This document shows, one piece after another, positions 17,334 to 25,974 of a DNA stretch of 38,512 nt (within the stretch, counting starts at the first letter, position 1; each line of letters starts with the position of its first letter). The translations under genes were made by a program, and so were the position numbers. The notes beneath the pieces are model-generated. The model searched no databases, was not told where the DNA came from, and saw only the letters and a list, made by a program, of their open reading frames with translations. Origin of the DNA: Deltaproteobacteria bacterium (GTDB taxonomy: Bacteria > Desulfobacterota > Binatia > HRBIN30 > CADEER01); contig JAJCZJ010000101.1 of the NCBI GenBank assembly GCA_029262455.1, forward strand, positions 1 to 38,512, given 5' to 3'.

Positions 17334-19881
17334 GGTTCTGGCGCTGCGGACCGACCGACTGGGGGATATCGTACTCGCTTCGGGGTACCTGTCGGCTTTG
17401 GCGAACTCGCATGAGGTCGACCTTTGGGTCAGCCAAGAGTCCGCCCCACTCGCCGACATTCTCGACCCCGAGCTAAACCTTCGCACCGTGCCGTTCACCA
17501 ACCAACTCTCCGACAGCCCAGATCCGGTCATCCAGTGGCTGAAGTCGATTCGCGACGAGTCGTACGACGTCATCGTGCTATCCCAGTTCACCCACGACTA
17601 CGCCAACCTGTTAGCCCTGGGGTGGATCGAATGCCAAGAGGTCTGTGGCTTCGCCAACGCCGAATTCGAAGGCAACTACGGTTGGTTGGAGAACGAGTTC
17701 GGGCCTCCCGTCCGCACTCCGATCAACGCGAGCTTCACATCGTCCGTACGGGTCGACCCTTTTATCCCCGATCGAAAAAAGTACGCCGCCCTGGCGGCGG
17801 CAACCGGCCTCGATCCCGCCCATCCCACCGACCAGCCTCGCTTGTTCGTGAACAAGGATTCGGACAGCAGCAGACCTGCGGGGATCGGCACCCTCGTGTG
17901 GCCCGGCAGCGGAGCGTTGGCCAAACAGTGGCCTGTCGAGCGGTTCACAGAAATGCTGCGCATCCTGCCAGAGCGCTACCCCGATCCAATCACAATCGGA
18001 GGGGCGATCGCTGAGACCGCAGTGGTCGAGGCCTGCTGCCACGCAATCGAAGCGGACGGACGATCCGTCGAACGCTGGATCGTAACACCCTCCGACTTGG
18101 CTGCAACGACGTCCGCGATGAGAAGGTTCGCACGTGTCCTGACGAACGACACAGGTATCGCTCACCTCGCGGCAGCGGTTGGCGCTCCTGTCGATGCGGT
18201 GTCTCCAGCACAACACGAGGGCCGCTTCGTGGTCGACGGCCCCGAATCCCGCACGGTGTTCGCAGACATCGCCTGCACTCGCTGCCGCGGCAACTGCATC
18301 TTTCCGGACGAGACGATCTGGCCCTGTCTCGCAGCGCTTGACGCGAGCAAGGTCGCCGACGCCCTCGCCAAGGAAAGCTCCACCCCGATTATCAAGCTCC
18401 CCGTGAGCGAGCGATTCCCGATGGAGGATCTACTCGCCGCCCAACGCGCTTATTCTGTGCAAAGAGATCGAACTTGGGGTGAACTCCTTTCTCGGATCGA
18501 AGGCCAGCGCCGGAAGTGGCAGGCTCTCCATGAAGAGGCGGAAGAGAGTGGGCGAAGCAGCGTGGCGCGGGCCAAAGAAGCAGAAGCGCAGCGCGACAAG
18601 TTGCGTGCGCTACTCGAGCAGGCACAACACCAACGGGATGAAACGAGAACCGTGCTAGCTCAAGCCGAAGCGCAAAGGGACGAGGCAAGAGTGATGCTGG
18701 CCGATGCATCCGGGCAGCGCGACCAGCTCGAGGCGCTGCGAGTTGACGCCGAGAACCAGCGTGACCTGTGGCGCGGGCACCACGACACCCTGCAGACAAA
18801 GCTGAACGAGACCAGCAAAGAAACCGTTCCCGTCCGGGCTACCTCCGAGCGCGACTCTGTCATCGGCAAAGACGCCGCGCCTTTCATATCCATCGTCACA
18901 CCGTCATTCGGTCAAGCCGAGTTCATTCGAGAGACCATCGAATCGGTGGCCGCGCAGGTCGTCGCATGTGAGCACTTCGTCATGGATGGCGGCAGCAAAG
19001 ATCACACGGTCGATATTCTCCGCGAGTACCCACACCTAGAATGGGTGAGTGAGCCCGACCACGGCCAAGCGCATGCCATCAACAAGGGTTTGCTGCGTGC
19101 TCGAGGAGACATACTCGCCTACATCAATTCTGATGACTTCTACCGTCCCGGAGCATTTGAACACGTCGCCGAGATCTTCTCCGCCAATCCTCAGGTCGGC
19201 CTTGTGGTCGGCGGCTGCGACATCGTCAACGAGGCATCCGAAACCACAGGAAAGTTTCTCCCACGTTACCAACAATTCGAGGATCTCATACGCTATTGGG
19301 GCTGGGATCGCTGGGTCTGCATCCCCCAACCGAGCACCTTCTGGCGGCGTTCGTTGCTCGAACAGGTCGGCCTCTTCGACATCGATTGCCACATGGTCCT
19401 CGACTACGAAATGTGGCTACGGATGGCCCAGAAAACCCAAGTTTTCACGACCGACCGCAGCCTCGCCGCGTTTCGGCTCGCACCCGAAACAAAGACTGTT
19501 TCTCGCACTCATGAGATGTATTGCGAGGAGTTCGAGATCAGCAAACGCTACTGGCACATGCTACCCCGCAAGCGCCGTCTGCAGATCGAACGCGAAGCGC
19601 GGAACCACGTCGGCAATCGCCTCCTCGGAGTGGCGGAGCACTACGCCCTCAACGGTCTCGGCACCCCGCCGCTGACGCGGCAACTTATTGCGCAGGCCAG
19701 TCGCTTCGCCCCGTGGATCACCCTCAATCCACGCCTCGGCCTGACACTGCTATCCTCGATGAGCGGACATGGTCAGGAGACCTCGGCCCGTGTGACGCAT
19801 CGCCTACACCGGGCCTACTTAAGACTCGTATGGTACATGCGACAGAGGCAAGCATCGGCCGCACCCGAGGACACTCCCTGA
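17326..19881 (+). CDS. Bifunctional glycosyltransferase: GT9 - coiled coil - GT2
   Basis: This 851-residue protein carries two transferase domains. Residues 1-345 are a GT9 (heptosyltransferase-like) GT-B fold: start VLALRTDRLGDIVLASGYL, WPGSGALAKQWPVERF and the hallmark LTNDTGIAHLAAAVGAPV. A CTRCRGNC Cys cluster lies at about 315-325. Residues about 370-500 are a charged coiled coil that contains five consecutive 14-residue repeats with an invariant QRD (419-488). Residues about 515-740 are a GT2 (GT-A) domain: ISIVTPSFGQAEFI, FVMDGGSKDHTVDI, QAHAINKGLLRARGD, the metal-binding YINSDDFYRPGA and a WxxQPS-like IPQPSTFWRR. The GT2 half resembles the gene at 31473. It probably adds two consecutive residues or acts as a scaffold. 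Confidence 0.9.
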   Translation: MAKVLALRTDRLGDIVLASGYLSALANSHEVDLWVSQESAPLADILDPELNLRTVPFTNQLSDSPDPVIQWLKSIRDESYDVIVLSQFTHDYANLLALGWIECQEVCGFANAEFEGNYGWLENEFGPPVRTPINASFTSSVRVDPFIPDRKKYAALAAATGLDPAHPTDQPRLFVNKDSDSSRPAGIGTLVWPGSGALAKQWPVERFTEMLRILPERYPDPITIGGAIAETAVVEACCHAIEADGRSVERWIVTPSDLAATTSAMRRFARVLTNDTGIAHLAAAVGAPVDAVSPAQHEGRFVVDGPESRTVFADIACTRCRGNCIFPDETIWPCLAALDASKVADALAKESSTPIIKLPVSERFPMEDLLAAQRAYSVQRDRTWGELLSRIEGQRRKWQALHEEAEESGRSSVARAKEAEAQRDKLRALLEQAQHQRDETRTVLAQAEAQRDEARVMLADASGQRDQLEALRVDAENQRDLWRGHHDTLQTKLNETSKETVPVRATSERDSVIGKDAAPFISIVTPSFGQAEFIRETIESVAAQVVACEHFVMDGGSKDHTVDILREYPHLEWVSEPDHGQAHAINKGLLRARGDILAYINSDDFYRPGAFEHVAEIFSANPQVGLVVGGCDIVNEASETTGKFLPRYQQFEDLIRYWGWDRWVCIPQPSTFWRRSLLEQVGLFDIDCHMVLDYEMWLRMAQKTQVFTTDRSLAAFRLAPETKTVSRTHEMYCEEFEISKRYWHMLPRKRRLQIEREARNHVGNRLLGVAEHYALNGLGTPPLTRQLIAQASRFAPWITLNPRLGLTLLSSMSGHGQETSARVTHRLHRAYLRLVWYMRQRQASAAPEDTP
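18580..18789 (+). repeat. Five 42-bp units encoding 14-residue coiled-coil repeats
   Basis: Units begin at 18580, 18622, 18664, 18706 and 18748. Each encodes A-x-x-Q-R-D followed by eight variable, mostly charged or Leu residues, for example AEAQRDKLRALLEQ. Fourteen residues equal two heptads, as expected for a continuous coiled coil. The DNA of the units has diverged, so this is not a very recent expansion. Confidence 0.85.
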
Positions 19882-19887
19882 GTTCAA

Positions 19888-19914
19888 CTCCGGTCCGCCA
19901 ACGACGGACCGGAG
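19888..19914 (+). terminator. Perfect 10-bp stem-loop between the fusion GT and the last GT4
   Basis: CTCCGGTCCG (19888-19897) pairs perfectly with CGGACCGGAG (19905-19914) around a 7-nt loop, in the 48-base gap after the stop at 19881. No T-tract follows. It may act as a partial terminator or an RNA stability element that lowers expression of the last gene. Confidence 0.5.
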
Positions 19915-19929
19915 CACTGTGAGCAAACC

Positions 19930-21156
19930 GTGCAAGTCGTCCAAGTGAATACATCTGACGTAGGCGCTGGCGCCGAGCAAGTCGCTATGGACCTGCACGC
20001 GTGTCTCAGCGTGGCGGACGTCGGCTCATCCGTGGTGGTTGGCCGGAAAAAGAGCGGTACCAAAGGCGTGACCGATGTTCGCTATCTCCTTCCCTTCGAG
20101 CAACGAACCTGCGCTATCGCAGAGAACCTCCTCAGCCTGCAGGGGTTGCTATACCCGTCGACTCTCTTACTGCACCGCCGAGCACCGATTCGCGACTGTG
20201 ATGTCGTGCACCTCCACAACATCCACGGTGAGTATCTTAACGCGAGTGCGCTAGCGCTTCTATCGAAAGCAAAACCCACCCTCTGGACCCTCCACGACCA
20301 ATGGGCTCTCACTGGCAAATGCGTCTATCCACAGGAATGCTCGGCTTGGCAAAGAGAGTGCGGAAACTGTCCTATTCTGGACATTCCACCACGGCTCCGA
20401 CGTGACAATACTCGACTGCTGCTGCGCTACAAAAAACTCGTCTACGATCGCTCGAATCTCTGTATCGTTTGCCCATCGCTCTGGCTGCAGGAGCAGACGA
20501 AGCGCTCGCAACTGAAAGACTGCCGGATCGAACATATTCCAAACGGAATCGACACAGGTGTCTTCCACCCGCGCGCCGGGACGGGGCACGGTGCACTATC
20601 CAAATCGCGATCGAAGGCAATCTTCGTCAGCTCCGACGTTCACTCGCAGTACAAAGGATTCGCTCACCTCCAGGCCGTTCTTCCGGAACTAAGCGATAGC
20701 ATTCACCTCAGTGTCTTGGGGAGAAACGACCGCCAACCGCTGTTTGTCGATCAACGGATCGGGCGCGAACTCGGTTTCGTGAGCACTCGAGTTGAGTTGG
20801 CGTCACACCTAGCCGAGGCTGACTTCACCGTAATGCCTTCGATTGCTGAGAATCACTCACTGACCGCACTCGAGTCCATGGCCTGCGGAACACCGGTCGT
20901 CGCCTTCAAGAGCGGCGGACTCGCGGAACAGGTAATCGACGGCGAATCTGGGTTGTTAGTCCCGCCCGGAGACCAACGCGCCCTGCTCGAGGCGATCCGC
21001 TATCTCGCAACAAATCCGGAACGGCGCGCCGAGATGGGGCGCAACGCCGCAGCGCGCATCGCCAGCGGCTTTACGCGAGAGAAAATGGCGATGAACTACC
21101 GCGCCCTGTACGAAAGCGAGATCGAACGTCGACGGAAGTCGTCCGCCACCGCCTGA
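19930..21156 (+). CDS. Glycosyltransferase family 4 with conserved four-Cys insert
   Basis: This 408-residue enzyme starts at a GTG and opens with VVQVNTSDVGAGAEQVA, the GT4 acceptor-domain glycine loop. It has VHLHNIHGEYLN, then LHDQWALTGKCVYPQEC with two further Cys ending CGNCP, the same C-x5-C-x6-C-x2-C pattern as the GT4 at 14845. The donor domain has VSSDVHSQYKGF, SVLGRNDRQ, FTVMPSIAENHSLTALE with an intact EX7E, and MACGTPVVAF. It is the last gene of the plus-strand locus and converges on the methyltransferase at 21273. Its acceptor and donor are unknown; similarity to the 14845 gene suggests related chemistry. Confidence 0.88.
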   Translation: MQVVQVNTSDVGAGAEQVAMDLHACLSVADVGSSVVVGRKKSGTKGVTDVRYLLPFEQRTCAIAENLLSLQGLLYPSTLLLHRRAPIRDCDVVHLHNIHGEYLNASALALLSKAKPTLWTLHDQWALTGKCVYPQECSAWQRECGNCPILDIPPRLRRDNTRLLLRYKKLVYDRSNLCIVCPSLWLQEQTKRSQLKDCRIEHIPNGIDTGVFHPRAGTGHGALSKSRSKAIFVSSDVHSQYKGFAHLQAVLPELSDSIHLSVLGRNDRQPLFVDQRIGRELGFVSTRVELASHLAEADFTVMPSIAENHSLTALESMACGTPVVAFKSGGLAEQVIDGESGLLVPPGDQRALLEAIRYLATNPERRAEMGRNAAARIASGFTREKMAMNYRALYESEIERRRKSSATA

Positions 21157-21194
21157 TCGACCAGTACTACTAGCCGAGCAGTGGCCTCGCAAAT

Positions 21195-21227
21195 GGGCGC
21201 TTAATGCCCAATGACATTGGCGCGCCC
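21195..21227. terminator. Stem-loop between convergent genes
   Basis: An inner perfect palindrome CCAATG-A-CATTGG (21208-21220) is enclosed by GGGCGC (21195-21200) and GCGCCC (21222-21227). It lies in the 116-base gap between a plus-strand and a minus-strand gene that end toward each other, which fits a bidirectional terminator, but there is no good T-run on either side. Confidence 0.45.
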
Positions 21228-21272
21228 AACGAACGATCGGGTGCACTTTCACAAGTTCTGAACTTTCCAGGG

Positions 21273-22268
21273 CTAGCTGGACCGAAAAAACCAGAAACTT
21301 CCAGGCAGATGTCGGTCAGCGGAGTAACCAGGAAACGCAGCCGTGAGAACGTCTGGGTGTTTCAAGTGCAGGTATCCCGCCGCCGCAACGACCGAGAAAG
21401 ATGAATTGAAGGCCAGGAAGGACTGCAGCAGATACTGTTCGTTCCAAAAGACATGCTCGTCTTTGATCCACTGTTGCGGGTAACCCGCCGGGAGAAAGAT
21501 ATCGTGGACGTGCACATAAACACCCGGATGGAGGCGAGGCAGGATCTCGAGGAAGAGGTAGGCGACATCGCTCCCCGTCTTTAGAACGTGTGTGGAGTCG
21601 ATGAACAAAATGTCGTTCGCACGGAGCGCTTCAAACGGCTCGAAGCCCATTTCCTCCAGCGGCTTTTTGACCAGCTGGGTTAGACCAGGAACAGAACCCT
21701 CGAGAAACGGTCTTGGGTAAGGCTCCACCGCGATGAATTCGCACGCGGGAGCTCCGTCTCGGCGATTTCGATCGCAGGCCGCCGCCGTGACCAGAGTGCT
21801 GTAGCCGGAGCCAACTTCGACCACACGCTGTGGCTGCAGGTACCTGACTAGACAATGCAGAAGCTCGGCATCGACGCGTTCAAAGGCTCCGTTGTTGAAA
21901 TGATAGTCGTGCGGCTGTGCGGTAGGCGACTCCGGGAAGTCGAGCTCGGATTGGTAGCGCTCGGCCACCGTTCGCACGAACGCAACTTGGTCATCGGCTC
22001 GCATGTCCACGCCACGCAAACCGGTCTCGCGCTCGAGGGTGCCCTCGATAGCGCCCACATCTGGGATCGGCGAATAGTAGTGATTCGGAGTGAGATTGAA
22101 TCCGCTCTCTTGCCAGGCATTAAAGTGCCTGCGAAAAGGACCATCTTCCCCCCAGCTCCACCGGGTGTAGCTCGGCAAGATTTCGCGGAGCAAACTCGAG
22201 AAACTGTCCCGGTTGGCCTCTTTGAGTGCGTACCGGACGATTTCGCGTTCGAATCGACTTGTGGCCAT
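21273..22268 (-). CDS. SAM-dependent methyltransferase (Methyltransf_24-like)
   Basis: The product has 331 residues. The N-terminal third has no motif I recognise (YTRWSWGEDGPFRRHFNAW). The Rossmann domain has motif I VVEVGSGYSTLVTAAA, the acidic strand-2 end FIAVEPYP, then NDILFIDSTHVLKTGSDV and LHPGVYVHVHDIFLPAGYP. These last two stretches are typical of the Methyltransf_24-like group found in glycan and cephalosporin hydroxylase-type families. AGGAG lies ten bases before the ATG, inside the end of the upstream lipoprotein gene, with only 14 bases between the genes, so the two are co-transcribed. It may methylate a sugar; the substrate is unknown. Confidence 0.85.
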   Translation of the reverse strand: MATSRFEREIVRYALKEANRDSFSSLLREILPSYTRWSWGEDGPFRRHFNAWQESGFNLTPNHYYSPIPDVGAIEGTLERETGLRGVDMRADDQVAFVRTVAERYQSELDFPESPTAQPHDYHFNNGAFERVDAELLHCLVRYLQPQRVVEVGSGYSTLVTAAACDRNRRDGAPACEFIAVEPYPRPFLEGSVPGLTQLVKKPLEEMGFEPFEALRANDILFIDSTHVLKTGSDVAYLFLEILPRLHPGVYVHVHDIFLPAGYPQQWIKDEHVFWNEQYLLQSFLAFNSSFSVVAAAGYLHLKHPDVLTAAFPGYSADRHLPGSFWFFRSS

Positions 22269-22282
22269 ACGTTCTCGTGCTC

Positions 22283-25200
22283 CTATTCGATGTACCCCAG
22301 CGCCCGCATTTGTTCGAGTGCGCGCTCGCGGTCCTCGTCCGAGATCTGGTTCGATTCACTCGCGGCAACTGGGGGAGATAGCTGCCCCTTTGTTGGCTGC
22401 ACGAAATACACCTTCACCGAGCATTCACTGTTGCGCCGGTCCGACTGCTTCGGAACTGACGACACCTCGACCTCCGAGGTCGTCATCGTAGCGAAGCTGT
22501 GCCGAACACTCTGATCGACTGAGCCTGAGGAGACGGTACACGGTCGATTCGATCGAGTTCGGAAAAAGACGCGGGCCTCACCGCCGCTTGGCCGGAAGCC
22601 CAGGAGACGCCTTTCATTTTCGATGGCGAGGTTGAACTCGTACGTGCTCCCATCGCCCTGTGTGGTTTGTTCGACGACGTCGGTCTTGCGCCGCGTTGCG
22701 ATCTCGAAAAGCCGGACCGGCTGGTCGAAGGCAATGGTTCCGTTCAGGGAGATTTCTCCAGGAGTGTCGAGCGTCGAGATATCGACCACGACCATCCCGG
22801 CGAAAGCCCCGGAGATATGCCGGTCAATCTCTTCGAGGAGATCGCTCGCGATATCGGGATTGCTGCTGGCGATATTCTCCGCTTCCGTCGGGTCGGCTTC
22901 GAGATCGTAGAGTTCGTGATGGCCGTCCGCCAAGTTGTATTGGTTTGCCAGGATCTTATAGGGCCCCTTTGACGCCGCGATGAAGTGGTAGTCTTCGTAT
23001 TGTTCGGTTGAAAGAACTTCGTAAAAAATCAGCCGTTGTTCGAGGTCACCTGCCTCTCCGCTCAGAGCGGGGACGAGAGTTTGCCCGTCGAAAGTGACGG
23101 CTGATTCGATACCCAGGAGATCGAGAGCCGTCGGCACAATATCGACCAGACTCGCCGGCAGTGCAGAACTAAAAGGCGCGTCGAGCCCAGGGACGAGAAA
23201 GATCAACGGAACGCGCAGATACTCGTCATAGAGGCTCCACCCGTGGCCTCCATCGAAATGCCAACGGTGGTGTTCGCCGAAGGGCTCTCCATGATCGCTC
23301 GTGATCACAACGACAGTGCTCTCGCGCAGCTCGAGGCGGGCGAGTTGCGCGAGCACACTCTCGAGAAACTCGTCCACGAGCGGCAATCCACTGTCGTACA
23401 GATCACTCATCGTCTTGGCGTCGTAAACGCCAGATTCGCGCAAGAGTTCGCGATTCTTTCCCCATTCGCCACCGCGTCGCAGCCGATTGTCGGCAAGATT
23501 CAAGCGGCGGAGGTATTCACGACAGCTGTCAGAAGGATCCTCCGGAGACTCCTCGCAGCTCGCGAAATCGGCGGCTTTATACGGCATGTGAGCGACATAG
23601 GTGTGGAGAAAGAGGAAGAACTTCCGATCGCGGTGTTCTTCGAGCCATTGTTCGACGCGGTCGACTTTGGAAACGAGTTCATCGAAGTAGTCGAGTGGTC
23701 GTGTTGGGAGAAGGTTCCAGGGATTGTCGTAGACGTCGAATCCGTTTTGTAAGCCGATCTCGCCCATCGTCCCGCCAGCTGAGGAGAGAGCGAACGTCAG
23801 ATAGCCATTGTCTCTCAAGATGGAGGCGAGAGTTGGGACCCTGGGGTCGAGAGGGGCGAGCGCTCCGCGGTTACGCCGCCAGTTCAGGACTCGATCGTGG
23901 GTCGCATTCACGTGGAAATTGAGCGGCGTGCGCCCAACCATCATTGCCAAGTGCGACGGAGGGGTCCACGTCGATGTGCTGCGCACATTGGAGAAGCTTG
24001 CGCTCCCCGGCTGTTTAACGAGCTTCTCGAGAAATGGCGTGGTCTGTCGGTCGTAACCAAACGCGCTCAGTCGATCGGTACGCACCGTATCGACAGAGAT
24101 CAGCACCAGATTGAGTTCTCCCGGTTTGCGGAACAGCTCGACCCTTGGGTCGCTGATCAAACCCCTAGTGTTTGAGCGCCCCTCGGGCGTCAAGTCGTCG
24201 AAGTGGAACAGGAGGTCGATCTCCTGGCCAGCGTAGTCCGCGAGGTCGACAGCCTGCCTATTCCACTGACCGAGGTCGTTATAAAGCGATTCGACGACTC
24301 GTTCCGACGTCAGGATGATCTCGTTGATCGAGACCGGGTTGCCATCGTGAGTCCGTCCGATTTCGATTGTAATCGATCGTGTCGGAGTCTGAGGAAGCAG
24401 GTGCCACTGATGCCGAGGTTGATCTGCGTGATCCAAAACCAAGGTGTTGCCGTAGCTCACACCATCTTCGCTCAAGGCGACCTTGATTGTTGCCGGAATG
24501 CCGGCGGCTTTTTCCGCACTTTCGTTGGTCCCGATCGAGAATGCGGTCAGAATCGTCGGCTTGTGCAGATCGATGCGAATCGAGGGGGGCTTTGAGTTTG
24601 GTGCCGTCCAATGGGTTTCGAAGTTCCCGTCCGAGAGGGTATCAGCGTTGGTGGTCGGAGGCACTGTTTCAACCCTGGCGACATCGACGCGAGGGCGACG
24701 GCCCACATTTGACAAAGTCGTCTCGAACACTGTCGCGGCAGCTTGGCCCGCAGGCGCGATCGCCAAGCTGAAGACGACAGCGGCGTGGGGATCTGGATTG
24801 GGGGTCGTCGAAAGCCCGAAGCTGAGCGTCGCTTTTTCAGGAACGTCTGCGATGCGAAACGACAAGCTGCCGGGGAGGGAAAGTTCGCGGACATCCGCGT
24901 GGATCTGAGAGCCCAACCGCTTATATGAGCGCGCTGCGGGCACCTCGCTCGAGTTTTGTACGACCTCGATCCAGTCGAAAAGAACCGCGAGTTCGCGCTC
25001 GTCAGCCCCTTGTTGCCGCGAGACCGCGAAATCGAAATCAAGTGTGCCCTCGCCGCTTTCCAATTGCGGCGGTAGGTCAATCTCCGCTGTCTTCCATTGG
25101 CCTGGGGGAAGCGCGACGCTGCCGACCTGAACGTCGTTCCACCGGACGCGAATCTCTTGCTCCAACAAGGGCGTGCGGCTGCGAAATCGCAGGACCGTCT

Positions 25201-25606
25201 CACTTGCTGCGGCGATTGGAATCGTGAGGTCGGACTTCTTGCCCACGGCCCAACAAATCGAAAGCTCGCCTTCGTCACCGAAGTTAAAGGTCTCCAACTT
25301 TGACCAGCCTTCGCGCAGATACTTCCTGTCGCCGTCGCGCATTTCCACGCGCGTGAGGGACCGGTAATCGGCAGCGATTATCTCGATACCAGCGCTGCCA
25401 GTCACTTCCGGCGCGGCGCCACTGACCGGGACAGACTCTGTTTGATGCCGGCTCGCTATTGTTTCTGGTGGCGCGTCGGCCGAATCGGTGCACCCCGACA
25501 GTAGCCAGAAAAGGAACGGGACCGAAAGTTTCAGGGCGCGCCTGCGGCGTTCAACCTCTTGTTTCCGGGCGCCCCACGTTTTTGGTGGTAGCTGACTTCT
25601 GCCCAT
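22283..25606 (-). CDS. Large lipoprotein with discoidin-like and sulfatase-fold domains
   Basis: The chosen ATG at 25606 gives 1107 residues. The N-terminus (ERRRRALKLSVPFLFWLLSGC) has a lipobox at C39. Residues 60-310 form beta-rich modules of unknown family. Residues about 310-440 look like an F5/8-type module (DTLSDGNFETHWTAP, IRIDLHKPTILTAF). The alkaline phosphatase/sulfatase domain starts at LNLVLISVDTVRTDRLSAFG (498-517). The nucleophile site is TWTPPSH, with Thr548 where sulfatases have Cys in C-x-P-S-R. Metal ligands include SDHGEPFGEHH (D771, H772). A C-terminal domain of about 150 residues follows. Because Thr cannot become formylglycine, a phosphodiesterase or phosphotransferase role is as likely as a sulfatase. 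The frame extends to 25876 but without signal or coding character. Confidence 0.85.
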   Translation of the reverse strand: MGRSQLPPKTWGARKQEVERRRRALKLSVPFLFWLLSGCTDSADAPPETIASRHQTESVPVSGAAPEVTGSAGIEIIAADYRSLTRVEMRDGDRKYLREGWSKLETFNFGDEGELSICWAVGKKSDLTIPIAAASETVLRFRSRTPLLEQEIRVRWNDVQVGSVALPPGQWKTAEIDLPPQLESGEGTLDFDFAVSRQQGADERELAVLFDWIEVVQNSSEVPAARSYKRLGSQIHADVRELSLPGSLSFRIADVPEKATLSFGLSTTPNPDPHAAVVFSLAIAPAGQAAATVFETTLSNVGRRPRVDVARVETVPPTTNADTLSDGNFETHWTAPNSKPPSIRIDLHKPTILTAFSIGTNESAEKAAGIPATIKVALSEDGVSYGNTLVLDHADQPRHQWHLLPQTPTRSITIEIGRTHDGNPVSINEIILTSERVVESLYNDLGQWNRQAVDLADYAGQEIDLLFHFDDLTPEGRSNTRGLISDPRVELFRKPGELNLVLISVDTVRTDRLSAFGYDRQTTPFLEKLVKQPGSASFSNVRSTSTWTPPSHLAMMVGRTPLNFHVNATHDRVLNWRRNRGALAPLDPRVPTLASILRDNGYLTFALSSAGGTMGEIGLQNGFDVYDNPWNLLPTRPLDYFDELVSKVDRVEQWLEEHRDRKFFLFLHTYVAHMPYKAADFASCEESPEDPSDSCREYLRRLNLADNRLRRGGEWGKNRELLRESGVYDAKTMSDLYDSGLPLVDEFLESVLAQLARLELRESTVVVITSDHGEPFGEHHRWHFDGGHGWSLYDEYLRVPLIFLVPGLDAPFSSALPASLVDIVPTALDLLGIESAVTFDGQTLVPALSGEAGDLEQRLIFYEVLSTEQYEDYHFIAASKGPYKILANQYNLADGHHELYDLEADPTEAENIASSNPDIASDLLEEIDRHISGAFAGMVVVDISTLDTPGEISLNGTIAFDQPVRLFEIATRRKTDVVEQTTQGDGSTYEFNLAIENERRLLGFRPSGGEARVFFRTRSNRPCTVSSGSVDQSVRHSFATMTTSEVEVSSVPKQSDRRNSECSVKVYFVQPTKGQLSPPVAASESNQISDEDRERALEQMRALGYIE

Positions 25607-25974
25607 GTCCCGATCGATCCGAATACCCCGACTGACAGTGGGACTACATGGGTCCGCGAAGGGTGTCAACGAGCTTGAGACAGCGCGGTCGAGACAGCGT
25701 GCGGGCGGAGCGTTCCCTTCGCTTCGAGCGGTCGCTCGTCTCGCAAGTGGGCAACGCAACGCTAGTGGCTCACATGCAAGCAACCCACACGCAACCATCG
25801 CGTCGGGCACTTGGCCTGTCGATCGACTGGCCGCTCGGCAAGATCGATCGCGTGCCGGGCACATCGCCATGATCAATGCTGGTCAGTTGGCCACCCTGGT
25901 ATCTGAGAAAGCCCTAGGATACATCGACCAGGAGTATCGCCCTCCTAGAATTCGCTGGCATCCGACACGACTCG
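25607..25974. other. Divergent promoter region
   Basis: These 368 bases separate the divergent lipoprotein and membrane-protein genes. Open frames cross it on both strands, but none has a recognisable start signal or protein features. It should hold both promoters; I see no convincing -35/-10 pair. A near-perfect palindrome at 25813-25832 is listed separately. Confidence 0.5.
25813..25832. promoter_or_regulatory. 20-bp near-perfect palindrome, operator candidate
   Basis: GGCC-T-GTCGATCGAC-T-GGCC has two-fold symmetry apart from one mismatched pair of T residues. It sits between two divergent genes, where a dimeric regulator could bind. Palindromes of this kind also occur by chance in GC-rich DNA rich in GATC. 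Confidence 0.25.

Noticed and set aside
25607-25876. Ninety-residue N-terminal extension of the sulfatase-fold lipoprotein
   Set aside because: It would bury the lipoprotein signal peptide, has no ribosome site and lacks recognisable protein features.
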